Positions 1-8,721 of a DNA stretch of 33,459 nucleotides are shown here, piece after piece. The DNA is from Terriglobia bacterium (GTDB lineage: Bacteria; Acidobacteriota; Terriglobia; Bryobacterales; Bryobacteraceae): the NCBI GenBank assembly GCA_019242155.1, contig JAFAWA010000448.1, forward strand, positions 1-33,459, read 5' to 3'. A program made the position numbers and the translations under genes. The notes beneath the pieces are model-generated. The model did not search any database and was not told where the DNA came from. It saw nothing but the letters and a program-made list of their open reading frames with translations. Numbering within the stretch: position 1 is the stretch's first letter; every line of letters starts with the position of its first letter.

Positions 1-837
1 CGCGAGCGCAAGGTCACCGGGGCCGCCCACCGGCTGCCGGAACATGATCTTGCCGTCGATCATGAGGACCAGCGTGCTCTCATTCTCCATAGTGCTGGTG
101 TAGAGGCCCACGGAAAGGTCCCCGATATTGATGCGATACTCGCCGTCGGCAGGAAAGTTGTGCTTGAATCGTACACCGCCCCGCGTGCCCGGCGGCAGCG
201 GATCATCACTGTTCTGAATAGCGGCGATCGGGTACTTCACATGCGAAACACGGCCGCCCGTGTCGCCGATCGCCAGTTGGGCAACGTGCCGGGCAGCGGT
301 GATGTACTGATCGAGGAACGCCGGCGACACGCTCAAGGCGGCGGCAATGTTGTCGAAGCCGTCTACCTGGATGTCCTGCGGCAAGACGTCCTTCGGGTCC
401 AGGTCCACCCCCACCAAGGCTTTCACCGAAGCGGCGTATTCGGTGCGGTTTAAGCGCTCGATAGGAACGAACCCTGCTCTTGGACCTTGGGCATGCGAGT
501 CCAGAGCGTTCTCCATCCAGGCAACGAACGAATCGATATCTTTCTGCTCCGGTTGGGGAGCGCCCGGTGGCGGCATCAAACGTCCGCGGAGCTTGCGTAA
601 GGCCTTTTCCCAGATCTGCGCGTTGCCGGCGGGCGTCTGAAGGTCCAAGGCGTCCAGGGCAAGGCCGCCAACCTTCGCGCGCGTGCTGTGGCAAGTGAAA
701 CAGTAAGTGGCCAGCATGGCGCGATGCGGATCCGGCGCGGCAGCCGCGTTATCGGCCAGAGCCGGCCGCGAAGCCCCTAAGATAGCCAGAGCCGCGGTCA
801 GTATGAGAAGAGCCTTCACCGGAAACAAATGCTTCAT
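1..837 (-). CDS. Planctomycete-type cytochrome c / DUF1587-DUF1592-like secreted protein (3' part beyond window)
   Basis: Not in the ORF track because it runs off the edge. My translation from the ATG at 837 gives MKHLFPVKALLILTAALAILGASRPALADNAAAAPDPHRAMLATYCFTCHSTRAKVGGLALDALDL..., with a signal peptide, one CxxCH heme motif and 'FVPIERLNRTEYAASVKALVGVDLDP'. The frame stays open to base 1. Confidence 0.85.
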   Translation of the reverse strand, partial: MKHLFPVKALLILTAALAILGASRPALADNAAAAPDPHRAMLATYCFTCHSTRAKVGGLALDALDLQTPAGNAQIWEKALRKLRGRLMPPPGAPQPEQKDIDSFVAWMENALDSHAQGPRAGFVPIERLNRTEYAASVKALVGVDLDPKDVLPQDIQVDGFDNIAAALSVSPAFLDQYITAARHVAQLAIGDTGGRVSHVKYPIAAIQNSDDPLPPGTRGGVRFKHNFPADGEYRINIGDLSVGLYTSTMENESTLVLMIDGKIMFRQPVGGPGDLALA

Positions 838-1151
838 ATATTATCAATCGATCGCACGCTCGAGAATTGCGCTCTCCCGTGAGCCTTTTCATTTTAGGCC
901 GAAATGGCTCGGAGGGGGAGCGGGTTAGGGTGGCACTGGGGTGAGGGGCGAGACCGCTGGACAATGAAGCCCAAAGACGGGATGACGCTAGATACCGGGT
1001 TGGATCGAGTTTTGTGGATATGAAAGACAAACCTACCTTGCCGCACATGGGTTAGGAAGTTGGTCCGCAGCTGGCGTAAAGCTTACGGCTACAGGTTTCT
1101 GCGCACTTGTTTTCGCCTGGTTGCGGAAGTACCATTACGTCCAGGGAGTTT

Positions 1152-1859
1152 ATGGTTTACATATACGCAATCGCTTTTCTTCTCTGTCGAGTTGTACTGG
1201 CAGACGTGGTAGATATGTCAGCTAGCGCCTCATGGTCGATTGCCTCAACAGGCGTGGTTGGTTACGCAAGCGGAACAGGCAGTACACCGATGACCTTCAA
1301 TGTAAATCTTCCCGCAAACGCCGTAATCTCCGCTGCCACGTTGAATCTCTCTCAACTATCGACCCTTAGTTTTTATTCAGTCTTCCAGGAATCCGATTGC
1401 CTTCCACCTTCCGCTAGTGTACAGAACCTTGTCGGCCAGGTCACCGGATGTTCCGACGTACCGGCGCGGAATTCCAACCTGTCATACCCCGACGCACTTT
1501 TCGATGATACGGTGAATTTTTCTGTGAATGGACCGGGGGTTTCTACGAATCCCTCTTCTGTGTTCCCGCTTTCGATAGACCCCAACGCGATCCCTACAAA
1601 CGGTACCTATTCGATCTCGATCGGGGGCCAGGCGTCCGAAATATTTTTCGCGTGGCTCTATCCCCAGCAGTCTATACCTCAAGGAACGATGCCTCCGATC
1701 CCGTTCTTCAGTACGAGCAGCAATGCGACGGGAATGCTTCAAATCGTGTACGACATAGTGCCTACTCCGGAGCCTGCGGCCTTCGGATTAGTTTTAGGTG
1801 GATCAATAATCTTCGCGGGATTCCTGGTCCGCCGACGGTTGAGTGATGTTTCTCGTTGA
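1152..1859 (+). CDS. PEP-CTERM sorting domain-containing protein
   Basis: C-terminus VPTPEPAAFGLVLGGSIIFAGFLVRRRLSDVSR has a PEP motif, a hydrophobic helix and an Arg-rich tail. The ORF opens at 1107; the ATG at 1152 is preferred because of upstream AGGGAG and the following signal peptide (MVYIYAIAFLLCRVVLA). Confidence 0.8.
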   Translation: MVYIYAIAFLLCRVVLADVVDMSASASWSIASTGVVGYASGTGSTPMTFNVNLPANAVISAATLNLSQLSTLSFYSVFQESDCLPPSASVQNLVGQVTGCSDVPARNSNLSYPDALFDDTVNFSVNGPGVSTNPSSVFPLSIDPNAIPTNGTYSISIGGQASEIFFAWLYPQQSIPQGTMPPIPFFSTSSNATGMLQIVYDIVPTPEPAAFGLVLGGSIIFAGFLVRRRLSDVSR

Positions 1860-2069
1860 ACCCTGGCTGCATTTTCGCCATGAATCGTCCGGCAGTCGGC
1901 GCGCAGACCCAATTCAGTGAACTCGACTGCATTGCAACGTAGCGCGCATCACTCTACCCGATTCAGTTCCAAGAGCAGAAACGGCGGCCAACGAAGCCTC
2001 CAACGCCAGGGCTGCGCGTTTGCAGCGCCCTCATCGATAGCTTGTCGGAGGTGAAATAGCCCCGACGAT

Positions 2070-2085
2070 TCTCGGTGAACCGAGA
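2070..2085. other. Short inverted repeat (hairpin) between convergent genes
   Basis: TCTCGG-TGAA-CCGAGA perfect 6-bp stem in the 1860-2110 intergenic region; no T-tract, so a terminator call is weak. Confidence 0.35.
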
Positions 2086-2110
2086 TTGCAATGCAGCCGC
2101 GCCGGCCCGC

Positions 2111-3484
2111 CTACTCCAAAAACCGGATCGACTGTAAAATCTGATCGAACGGCTTTTGTAGCTGCGCGAAGTTTCCGACCGGGGCCATGGAAAGCGCAAA
2201 AAACAGGCCCTGTGGGCGGGCGACGGTCAGGAGCACGTAGGTCTCGGGACCGAGTGAAGGCGATCTGGCTTGCAGAACACTGACCAGGCCATCGGACCCG
2301 TCTACCTTAACGGCGTGCTGCTCGGTAGAGGTCATCTGCAGACTCGAGTCTTGGTTATGCAGATGGTTTACCAGGTTCAGGGTGGCGGTTCCCAAACTCA
2401 TCTGTTTGGAATCCGGCTGGAAGTACCCAAGCATGCTGCCGAGGGACAGGTTGATCTGCCCGTTCGGCAAGGTTGCCGCGCCGCCGGCAGGTGCGATGAC
2501 AATGATCGACGTGCCGGAATTGACATACGCGGTCCAGTTGGCCGGGTATTGGACACGGTACGGTTTGACCTGCGCCTCCTTCCATGCGCCGGAGGGTTCC
2601 ACTTGCGGAGGCAAGGGCGTGGTCGTCGTGCCCGCCGAACCGGGACCGACCGGCGGCAACCCCGCGAGCTCCACCTTGGCGCGCTCGAATAACCCCGTTT
2701 CATAGCCATAGGTGCGCTGGGGCAGTCCGCGAACCTCCTCTTCAATCGCATGCTCGCGGTTCCCCGGGTTGGGGTGGTCCGAAAAGAACTGCAGCCCTGC
2801 GCTGTGCATCATGCCGAGCTTCTTAAAGAAATGCGCCATTTCGAGAGGGTCGTAGCCGGATTCCGCCATCAGATGCGAGCCGAGCAGGTCGGCTTCGGTT
2901 TCGGCTTCGCGCGAAAAGTGAAGGATGAGCGAATTCTGCCCCAAACCCACGCCCATAGTTGCCAACTGGGCAGCGCCGGCCGCATTGCCCAAAGCGGCTG
3001 CGGCCAATGCGGCGCCAAGTCTCGTGGTCCAACTGACGGTTTTGGCCTTACTCGCTTCGTGTGTGCCGTGACGCAAAATCACATGCGACATTTCGTGAGC
3101 CATTACGCCCGCCAACTCGGCCTCGTTGTCGGTCGCCTTTACGAGGCCGGTGAAGACGAACATGGGTCCGCCCGGCAACGCGAACGCATTGACGATCGGT
3201 TCGTTCAACAGGGCAAATTGAAATTGGAATTGGCTGAGACGCGCTTCCTGAGTGTTCGCCAGCCGTTCCCCTACTCGGCGGATGTAATCCCGCAGGAAAG
3301 CGTCTGCGACCTCAGGATATTTCGCTCTGACTTGCGCCGCGGCCGCCTGACCGAGTTGAATATCCTGCTGCCGAGAGTAAACGTTGTAGCCGGGCTTAAA
3401 AGGGTCTCCGGGTTTCCGCGCCCAAACGAAGCAGGCCGCCAGCACAGTCGCTAGAACTACCCGTCGTAGCCGTTGGCCCCGCAT
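2111..3484 (-). CDS. M48 family metallopeptidase with C-terminal extension
   Basis: HExxH motif in 'GVMAHEMSHVILRHGTHEASKAK', with downstream 'SREAETEADLLGSHLMAESGYDP'. The start is moved from 3637 to the ATG at 3484, which begins a signal peptide (MRGQRLRRVVLATVLAACFVWA). Confidence 0.9.
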   Translation of the reverse strand: MRGQRLRRVVLATVLAACFVWARKPGDPFKPGYNVYSRQQDIQLGQAAAAQVRAKYPEVADAFLRDYIRRVGERLANTQEARLSQFQFQFALLNEPIVNAFALPGGPMFVFTGLVKATDNEAELAGVMAHEMSHVILRHGTHEASKAKTVSWTTRLGAALAAAALGNAAGAAQLATMGVGLGQNSLILHFSREAETEADLLGSHLMAESGYDPLEMAHFFKKLGMMHSAGLQFFSDHPNPGNREHAIEEEVRGLPQRTYGYETGLFERAKVELAGLPPVGPGSAGTTTTPLPPQVEPSGAWKEAQVKPYRVQYPANWTAYVNSGTSIIVIAPAGGAATLPNGQINLSLGSMLGYFQPDSKQMSLGTATLNLVNHLHNQDSSLQMTSTEQHAVKVDGSDGLVSVLQARSPSLGPETYVLLTVARPQGLFFALSMAPVGNFAQLQKPFDQILQSIRFLE

Positions 3485-3516
3485 ATCAACTCCACTCCTT
3501 GTACCACACGTAAAAC

Positions 3517-5091
3517 CTACTGCGCGGCTAAGATCTCTGTCAAAACCCGGCCAAACGCACCGCTCGGCGTCTCTACATCCATCAACGCAGCCAACGTGGG
3601 TGCGATGTCGTTTACTTCGATCTTCTCCTGACGCCATCCCGCTTTCACGCCCGCGCCGAAGAAGATCACCGGGACATGGGTGTCGTAATTGTACGGAGTG
3701 AAGTGCGTCGTTTTGGCAGACGGCCTTTGCTTCGGCATGAAATACGGCTCAAACAGCAACAAGATGTCGCCGCTCCGGGCGGGGTTGAAGCCGTTGCTCA
3801 TGGCGCGGCCGATAGGATCTCCCGCCAGCCCGCCCGAGAGCTGCTCTTTGGTGAAGACACGCGCGACATGGGCCTGCGGCACGCGAAACAGAGCTTCGCT
3901 CACCGCGCGGTACAACGGCGTTACATCGATCTTTTTGTCATCGAGCGTTTTGTGATTCAAGTAGATCGCATTATCCACGACGCCTTGAATATAATCGCCC
4001 GGCCCGAAGCTTCTTACCAGAGTTGTGCGTACCAGGTCTTCCACGTCCACGGAAATGTAGCCGCCGGGCATTTTGCGCTGCTGCTCTGTTTCCGGAGCAG
4101 GCGCGACTCCGTGGTCCGCGCTCAGCACAAAGAGAGCATTTTCCGCACCTACTCGCTCGGCCACCAGATCCATTAGTTTTCCGAGAAGCTGATCGGTGCG
4201 AATCGCCATGTCCCGGACCTCCGGCGTATCGGGACCGGTCTGGTGGCCCACATAGTCGTTCGCCGAAAACGAAAGAGTGAGCAGGTCGGTGGCATCTCTC
4301 TGGCCCAGCTTCTCAGCATCTATAGCTTTCTCAGCTAGGCCCTCTAAGAGTTCATTGGCCCAGGGGCTCGCAGGAAGCTTTTCATAGGGCCTTAAGCTAC
4401 CCGGATCCGGATGGAAATTCCAGGACTCGAACCCCTTCCAGTTGGCGTTCAGAAACTGATCCGGAAGCTTTCGTTGATTGAACTCCCGCACCCACAGCGG
4501 CAGTTGCTCGCCATAATAAGTACTGCTAACGAAGACGCCGGTCTTGTCATCAAACCAGAAGGCTCCGTTGGCTCTGTGGCCGGAAGGCAAAATCGCGCTG
4601 CGGGCCTTGAGCGAGATGCCGAACACCTTCGAGCGCTCGTCGCGATTGCGCAGCTCATCGCCCACGGTACTCACCAGCAGCCTTTTGGGAGAGGCCGGAT
4701 CGGCATCATCACAGCGCTTCCCCTGCTCCGGAGTTGCGGCGCCCACCACCTGGTAATCCCAATCGCAAACGCTGGTGACGTGTTTGCCGCTATTCCGGTC
4801 GAGCCAGGTATTGCCCACGATCCCGCTGACCGAGGGCATCGCGCCGGTCATGATGATGCTGTGCCCAACGGCGGTGACAGTGGGGGCCTGGACGTAGTGG
4901 GCATTGGTGAAAACTGCGCCCTGCCGCAGCATGCGATCAAGGCCGCCGTGATAGTCGGCGCGAAACCTGGTCAGGTAGTCGTACCGAAACTGGTCGACCA
5001 CCACCGCTACCACCAGTTTCGGTTTCCGCGGGACCTGTGCGCCTAATGTCGAGGCTAGAACGAGCGCGATCCACAAGCGCCTTCCCATCAT
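3517..5091 (-). CDS. Alkaline phosphatase family protein (type I phosphodiesterase/nucleotide pyrophosphatase, PafA-like)
   Basis: Signal peptide followed by KPKLVVAVVVDQFRYDYLTRF; 'GHSIIMTGAMPSVSGIVGN', 'LSADHGVAPAPE' and 'THVPVIFFGAGVK' are typical of the superfamily. Confidence 0.9.
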   Translation of the reverse strand: MMGRRLWIALVLASTLGAQVPRKPKLVVAVVVDQFRYDYLTRFRADYHGGLDRMLRQGAVFTNAHYVQAPTVTAVGHSIIMTGAMPSVSGIVGNTWLDRNSGKHVTSVCDWDYQVVGAATPEQGKRCDDADPASPKRLLVSTVGDELRNRDERSKVFGISLKARSAILPSGHRANGAFWFDDKTGVFVSSTYYGEQLPLWVREFNQRKLPDQFLNANWKGFESWNFHPDPGSLRPYEKLPASPWANELLEGLAEKAIDAEKLGQRDATDLLTLSFSANDYVGHQTGPDTPEVRDMAIRTDQLLGKLMDLVAERVGAENALFVLSADHGVAPAPETEQQRKMPGGYISVDVEDLVRTTLVRSFGPGDYIQGVVDNAIYLNHKTLDDKKIDVTPLYRAVSEALFRVPQAHVARVFTKEQLSGGLAGDPIGRAMSNGFNPARSGDILLLFEPYFMPKQRPSAKTTHFTPYNYDTHVPVIFFGAGVKAGWRQEKIEVNDIAPTLAALMDVETPSGAFGRVLTEILAAQ

Positions 5092-5191
5092 GGAGACGAT
5101 GATCGCATAGGACCCGGAGCACCGGTCGCAAAGCGAACGTGCCGGTCCGCGGGTCTGGTATCATCACTCCAAGTCCAGAACAGGAGGTTCC

Positions 5192-6727
5192 ATGCGCGTA
5201 AAAATGCTGGCCGGCATGATAGCGCTCTTTGCAATGGGGCTGGTCGGCGCTGACGATGTAGCGATCACGAGCAATCCTATCCCGGAACCCATCGTCAAGC
5301 GCGGACTCGCGGTCGAGATCAAAGATCTGGTCCGGCTGCCCGACACCCGCGGACTGCGGCCCGCCGATAAAGACGTTATGCCGTCAGGATGGGCCCGTGT
5401 AAGTTACGTGCGCGACTTACCCGACGGCCGGCGCTTCGCCAACGATTCCCGGGGATTTCTGTACCTGATCGACGCGAGCAACCAGCCGCATGTGTACGCG
5501 GATGTGGCCGCGGCCTTTACCTACGGAGTCTATAACCGGTTGGAGAGTGGCTTCATAGGGTTCGTGTTCCATCCGGAGTTCGCGAAAAACGGGCTGTTCT
5601 ACACGGTGCACAGCGAGATCGGCCCAGGCAATCCTAAGACGCCGGATTTTATACCGTTCGGTTACGGTTTGAAAGATGTCACGTACCACAACGTCATCAC
5701 CGAGTGGCACGCCACCAACCCCGCGGCCAACACCTTCACAGGGACCCGGCGGGAACTTCTTCGCACGGCTCACGTGGTCGCGAATCTAACCCATCCGATG
5801 GGCGCAGTCGAATTTAACCCGACGGCAAAGCCCGGCGATGCGGATTACGGCCTCCTCTACACCAGCGGCAGCGATTATGGATTCAGCAACGGCGGCGGCC
5901 CGAACGCAAGTAATCCGGCGCAAACGCAGCGGCTCGACTCGATAATTACTGCGATTCTACGCATAGACCCGCGCAGTCCCTCGGTCACGCATGGGCAGAA
6001 GGGCTTGGGCGATTACACGATTCCGCCGGGAAATAAGTTCGCCGCCGATGGCGACCCCAAAACATTAGGCGAAATCTATGCGTATGGCTTCCGGAACGCG
6101 CACAGGCTTTCCTGGGACACCGATGGAACCATGTTCGCCTCCGATATCGGAATGGACAATATCGAGGAGATCAATATCGTCCGCAACGGTGAGAATTACG
6201 GCTGGATGAAGCGGGAAGGATATTTCCAAAACGGCAGGGCGCGCGGTGGGGAACTGAACCAGTTGTATCCGCTTCCGCCGGACATTTTAAACGGGCGTGT
6301 AAAGGACGGCTTCACTTACCCGGTTCTGGTCTACGACCACGACGAAGGCCGCTCGGTGACTGATGGATTCGCCTATCATGGCCGCATCGCCGCGCTCAAA
6401 GGTAAATTCGTTTTCGGCGACATATTCAACGGGCGCGTGTTTGCCGCGGACCTAGCCGCCATGAAAGCGGCTGACGATGGTATCCCGAGGACCGTGGCAC
6501 CGATCGAAGAGGTGCAACTCTACATTCGCGATGCGAGCGGCAAACGCGCCGACATATCGTTTCGCGAATTGGTGGAAAAGACGATGGGCGGTACTCTGCC
6601 GCGAGCGGATCTGCATATCAGCCGCAGCCGCGACGGAGAGCTGTTTCTCACCTCCAGGCAGGACGGCATGATTCGCATGCTGGTGCCGGATGACGCGAGC
6701 GGAGGTACGGTAAGCGCAAAACGATAG
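5192..6727 (+). CDS. PQQ-dependent sugar dehydrogenase / glucose-sorbosone dehydrogenase family protein
   Basis: 'IGFVFHPEFAKNGLFYTVHSE', 'IYAYGFRNAHRLSWDTDGTMFASDIGMDNIEEINIVRNGENYGWMKREG' and 'FVFGDIFNGRVFAADL'. Signal peptide present, with a good AGGAGG ribosome-binding site. Confidence 0.85.
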   Translation: MRVKMLAGMIALFAMGLVGADDVAITSNPIPEPIVKRGLAVEIKDLVRLPDTRGLRPADKDVMPSGWARVSYVRDLPDGRRFANDSRGFLYLIDASNQPHVYADVAAAFTYGVYNRLESGFIGFVFHPEFAKNGLFYTVHSEIGPGNPKTPDFIPFGYGLKDVTYHNVITEWHATNPAANTFTGTRRELLRTAHVVANLTHPMGAVEFNPTAKPGDADYGLLYTSGSDYGFSNGGGPNASNPAQTQRLDSIITAILRIDPRSPSVTHGQKGLGDYTIPPGNKFAADGDPKTLGEIYAYGFRNAHRLSWDTDGTMFASDIGMDNIEEINIVRNGENYGWMKREGYFQNGRARGGELNQLYPLPPDILNGRVKDGFTYPVLVYDHDEGRSVTDGFAYHGRIAALKGKFVFGDIFNGRVFAADLAAMKAADDGIPRTVAPIEEVQLYIRDASGKRADISFRELVEKTMGGTLPRADLHISRSRDGELFLTSRQDGMIRMLVPDDASGGTVSAKR

Positions 6728-6775
6728 CAGGCGTTGGGCCGGCCGCCGGTTGCAGCCTGTTACCATACCGAGAAC

Positions 6776-7159
6776 ATGCTCAATTTTCGCGAGTTTGAAG
6801 CAGGACCCGATCCTTTCGGCCGCAAATTCCAGGTACTGCTTAAGTGGCTGCAAACCGCCATTTCCCTCCGTCACTCCGATACGGTTGACGTGAAATTCGT
6901 TCTCACGGATGAGAACGGAACGAGAACCGAAAAGACGATCGCGTTGCAGCACGCCGAGCTGCAACGGGTGAGCAGAGAAACCGGCAGGAAAATGGACGAC
7001 GCCTGGTGCGCGCGCATCGCGGCGCTGCACCTCATTCACCTGGTGGAAACCGGTGAAGATATCGAAAAAGATCTGATCACGGTGCTTGCACCCGAACTGA
7101 AGCGACATGCCGAGACGATCGCGCAAATGGAACAATCGGCGGTCCGCGCCGGCCGGTAG
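6776..7159 (+). CDS. Conserved hypothetical protein
   Basis: Codirectional ORF; the likely start is the internal ATG MLNFREFEAGPDPFGRKFQVLLKWLQTAISLRHSDTV. No recognisable domain. Confidence 0.65.
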   Translation: MLNFREFEAGPDPFGRKFQVLLKWLQTAISLRHSDTVDVKFVLTDENGTRTEKTIALQHAELQRVSRETGRKMDDAWCARIAALHLIHLVETGEDIEKDLITVLAPELKRHAETIAQMEQSAVRAGR

Positions 7160-7694
7160 CGCTCGTTTTGTTCCGTCCCGTTCCCCTTACGCCGTACGCG
7201 CCAGAGCGCTTTTGCCTGGCCTACCGGTTCTTACCGGAAAGGCCATCCGATTGTTCCGTGCCCGAGCCTTGCGTGACGGCCGCCGCCCGGTACATGCCGG
7301 GGCATTTCTGCGGGAACGAGCCATCGGCTTTAATTGTCATCCTGGTGAATTCGCCCGTATCTGTGTTCACGAGTTGTTTCACTTCGTATGGTGGCGGCTC
7401 GGTAACACAAGGCGGCGCGCATACGAAAACCTCCTGAACGAAGAGTTCCGGACGGGTGCTCCAGGGGAGCTGGGCTGGTCGGCCGAATGGCGAAAACTAG
7501 AGTTAACCGGCGCGGACATCAAGTCGCGCAGCCGTTCCTGGCGCGAATATTGTTGCGAAAGCTTTTGCGATACGGCGGCCTGGCTCTTCTCCGGAGTCAA
7601 GAACCACGAAGAGTATACCTTGCCAAGCTCATGCCGGAAGGTGAGGCGCTTGTGGTTCGCTCGTTTCGCGGGTGACGGCGCGTTACCCATATAA
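7107..7694 (+). CDS. Hypothetical protein with HExxH (HELFHF) motif, possible zinc metallopeptidase-like
   Basis: 'EFARICVHELFHFVWWRLGNTRRRAYENLLNEEF...GELGWSAEWRK...YCCESFCDTAAWLFSG'. The start is uncertain: the ORF overlaps the preceding gene by 53 bp, and a downstream TTG around 7251 is an alternative. Confidence 0.6.
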   Translation: MPRRSRKWNNRRSAPAGSARFVPSRSPYAVRARALLPGLPVLTGKAIRLFRARALRDGRRPVHAGAFLRERAIGFNCHPGEFARICVHELFHFVWWRLGNTRRRAYENLLNEEFRTGAPGELGWSAEWRKLELTGADIKSRSRSWREYCCESFCDTAAWLFSGVKNHEEYTLPSSCRKVRRLWFARFAGDGALPI

Positions 7695-7715
7695 TAGATA
7701 GAAAGGAAGGATCCA

Positions 7716-8309
7716 GTGACTGCGCTCCGTCTCTCTTTGGCCATTGCCGCGGTTTGCGTATGGGGTTGCCTCATTACGAACTGTTCCGGGCCGCAGCGCT
7801 CGGTGAATGCTGCCGGTTCCGTAAAGCCCGATAAGGATCGGCACAAAGCTCCGGAATTCGCCTTGAAGGATGCGGACGGCAAGCTCGTTCGGCTTTCCGA
7901 CTACCGGGGCAAGGTGGTCCTTCTCGATTTTTGGGCGACCTGGTGCGGTCCGTGCAAGCTCGAAATTCCCTGGTTCGAGGAGTTCCAACGCAAACATCAG
8001 GACAAGGGATTCGCGGTTGTCGGGGTCTCGATGGACGACGAGGGGTGGGAGGTTGTGAAGCCCTTCATCACCGGCATAAAGGTCAATTACCGGGTAGTGA
8101 TTGGAAACGATCAGACGGCCCAGATGTATGGGGGCGTGGATGCGCTGCCGACTACGTTCCTGATCGATCGGGAGGGCAGAATCGCGGCGGTACACGTAGG
8201 TCTTGTAGACCGGAGGGAATTCGAAAATGGCATCGAACAACTTTTGGAGGCACCCGCGAACGCTTCTTCTCAGCCTGCTGTGCCTGCCCTGCTTGTTGGC
8301 CCAAGGTAG
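7716..8309 (+). CDS. TlpA-family thioredoxin-like disulfide reductase
   Basis: WCGPC active site in 'KVVLLDFWATWCGPCKLEIPWFEEF'; 'ALPTTFLIDREGRIAAVHVG'; N-terminal hydrophobic segment. GTG start after GAAAGGAAGG. Confidence 0.92.
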   Translation: MTALRLSLAIAAVCVWGCLITNCSGPQRSVNAAGSVKPDKDRHKAPEFALKDADGKLVRLSDYRGKVVLLDFWATWCGPCKLEIPWFEEFQRKHQDKGFAVVGVSMDDEGWEVVKPFITGIKVNYRVVIGNDQTAQMYGGVDALPTTFLIDREGRIAAVHVGLVDRREFENGIEQLLEAPANASSQPAVPALLVGPR

Positions 8310-8709
8310 CGGTGTTTACGTAACGGTCGGCGACCCGGCCAAAGTGACCGGTAAGCGGAATGCTTCGGTCGAGACGAAGATTCCTCTTTCGGTCCAGAGC
8401 GGTTACCACGTGCAAAGCGACAAGCCGAGCGAGGAGTACTTGATCCCGCTGAAGTTGACTTGGACGTCGCCCGGGGCTTTGCAGCCGCAGAAGGTAACGT
8501 ACCCGAAGCCGACGATGCAAAAGGTGGGCGACCAGTCGCTTTCGGTGTTCACCGGTAACTTCGACCTGACAGTCAGTTTCAAAGTGGCCGGGAACGCGCA
8601 GGCCGGGCCTGGATCAGCGGCGGGTAAGCTACGCTATCAGGCGTGCAACGACCGCGCCTGTTTCCCGCCGAAGACACTGGACGTGACGGTTCCTTACTCG
8701 ATTCAGTAA
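8227..8709 (+). CDS. DsbD N-terminal-like (nDsbD) domain protein
   Basis: Signal peptide, then 'SGYHVQSDKPSEEYLIPLKL' and 'LRYQACNDRACFPPKTLDVTVPY', the paired-Cys CN..CFPP signature of the DsbD alpha domain. GGAGG lies upstream. Overlaps the tlpA-like CDS by 83 bp. Confidence 0.8.
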   Translation: MASNNFWRHPRTLLLSLLCLPCLLAQGSGVYVTVGDPAKVTGKRNASVETKIPLSVQSGYHVQSDKPSEEYLIPLKLTWTSPGALQPQKVTYPKPTMQKVGDQSLSVFTGNFDLTVSFKVAGNAQAGPGSAAGKLRYQACNDRACFPPKTLDVTVPYSIQ

Positions 8710-8721
8710 ACGGGATCTGAG

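Noticed and set aside
206-694. 162-aa minus-strand ORF
   Set aside because: Alternate frame within the edge-truncated cytochrome-type CDS (1-837), which has a signal peptide and CxxCH.
2750-3454. 234-aa plus-strand ORF opposite the M48 gene
   Set aside because: Antisense shadow ORF over a clear HExxH peptidase gene.
4411-5046. 211-aa plus-strand ORF opposite the phosphodiesterase
   Set aside because: Antisense shadow ORF; no domain, and the opposite strand has clear family motifs.
6452-7135. 227-aa minus-strand ORF
   Set aside because: Overlaps the ends of two supported plus-strand genes; composition looks like a shadow frame.
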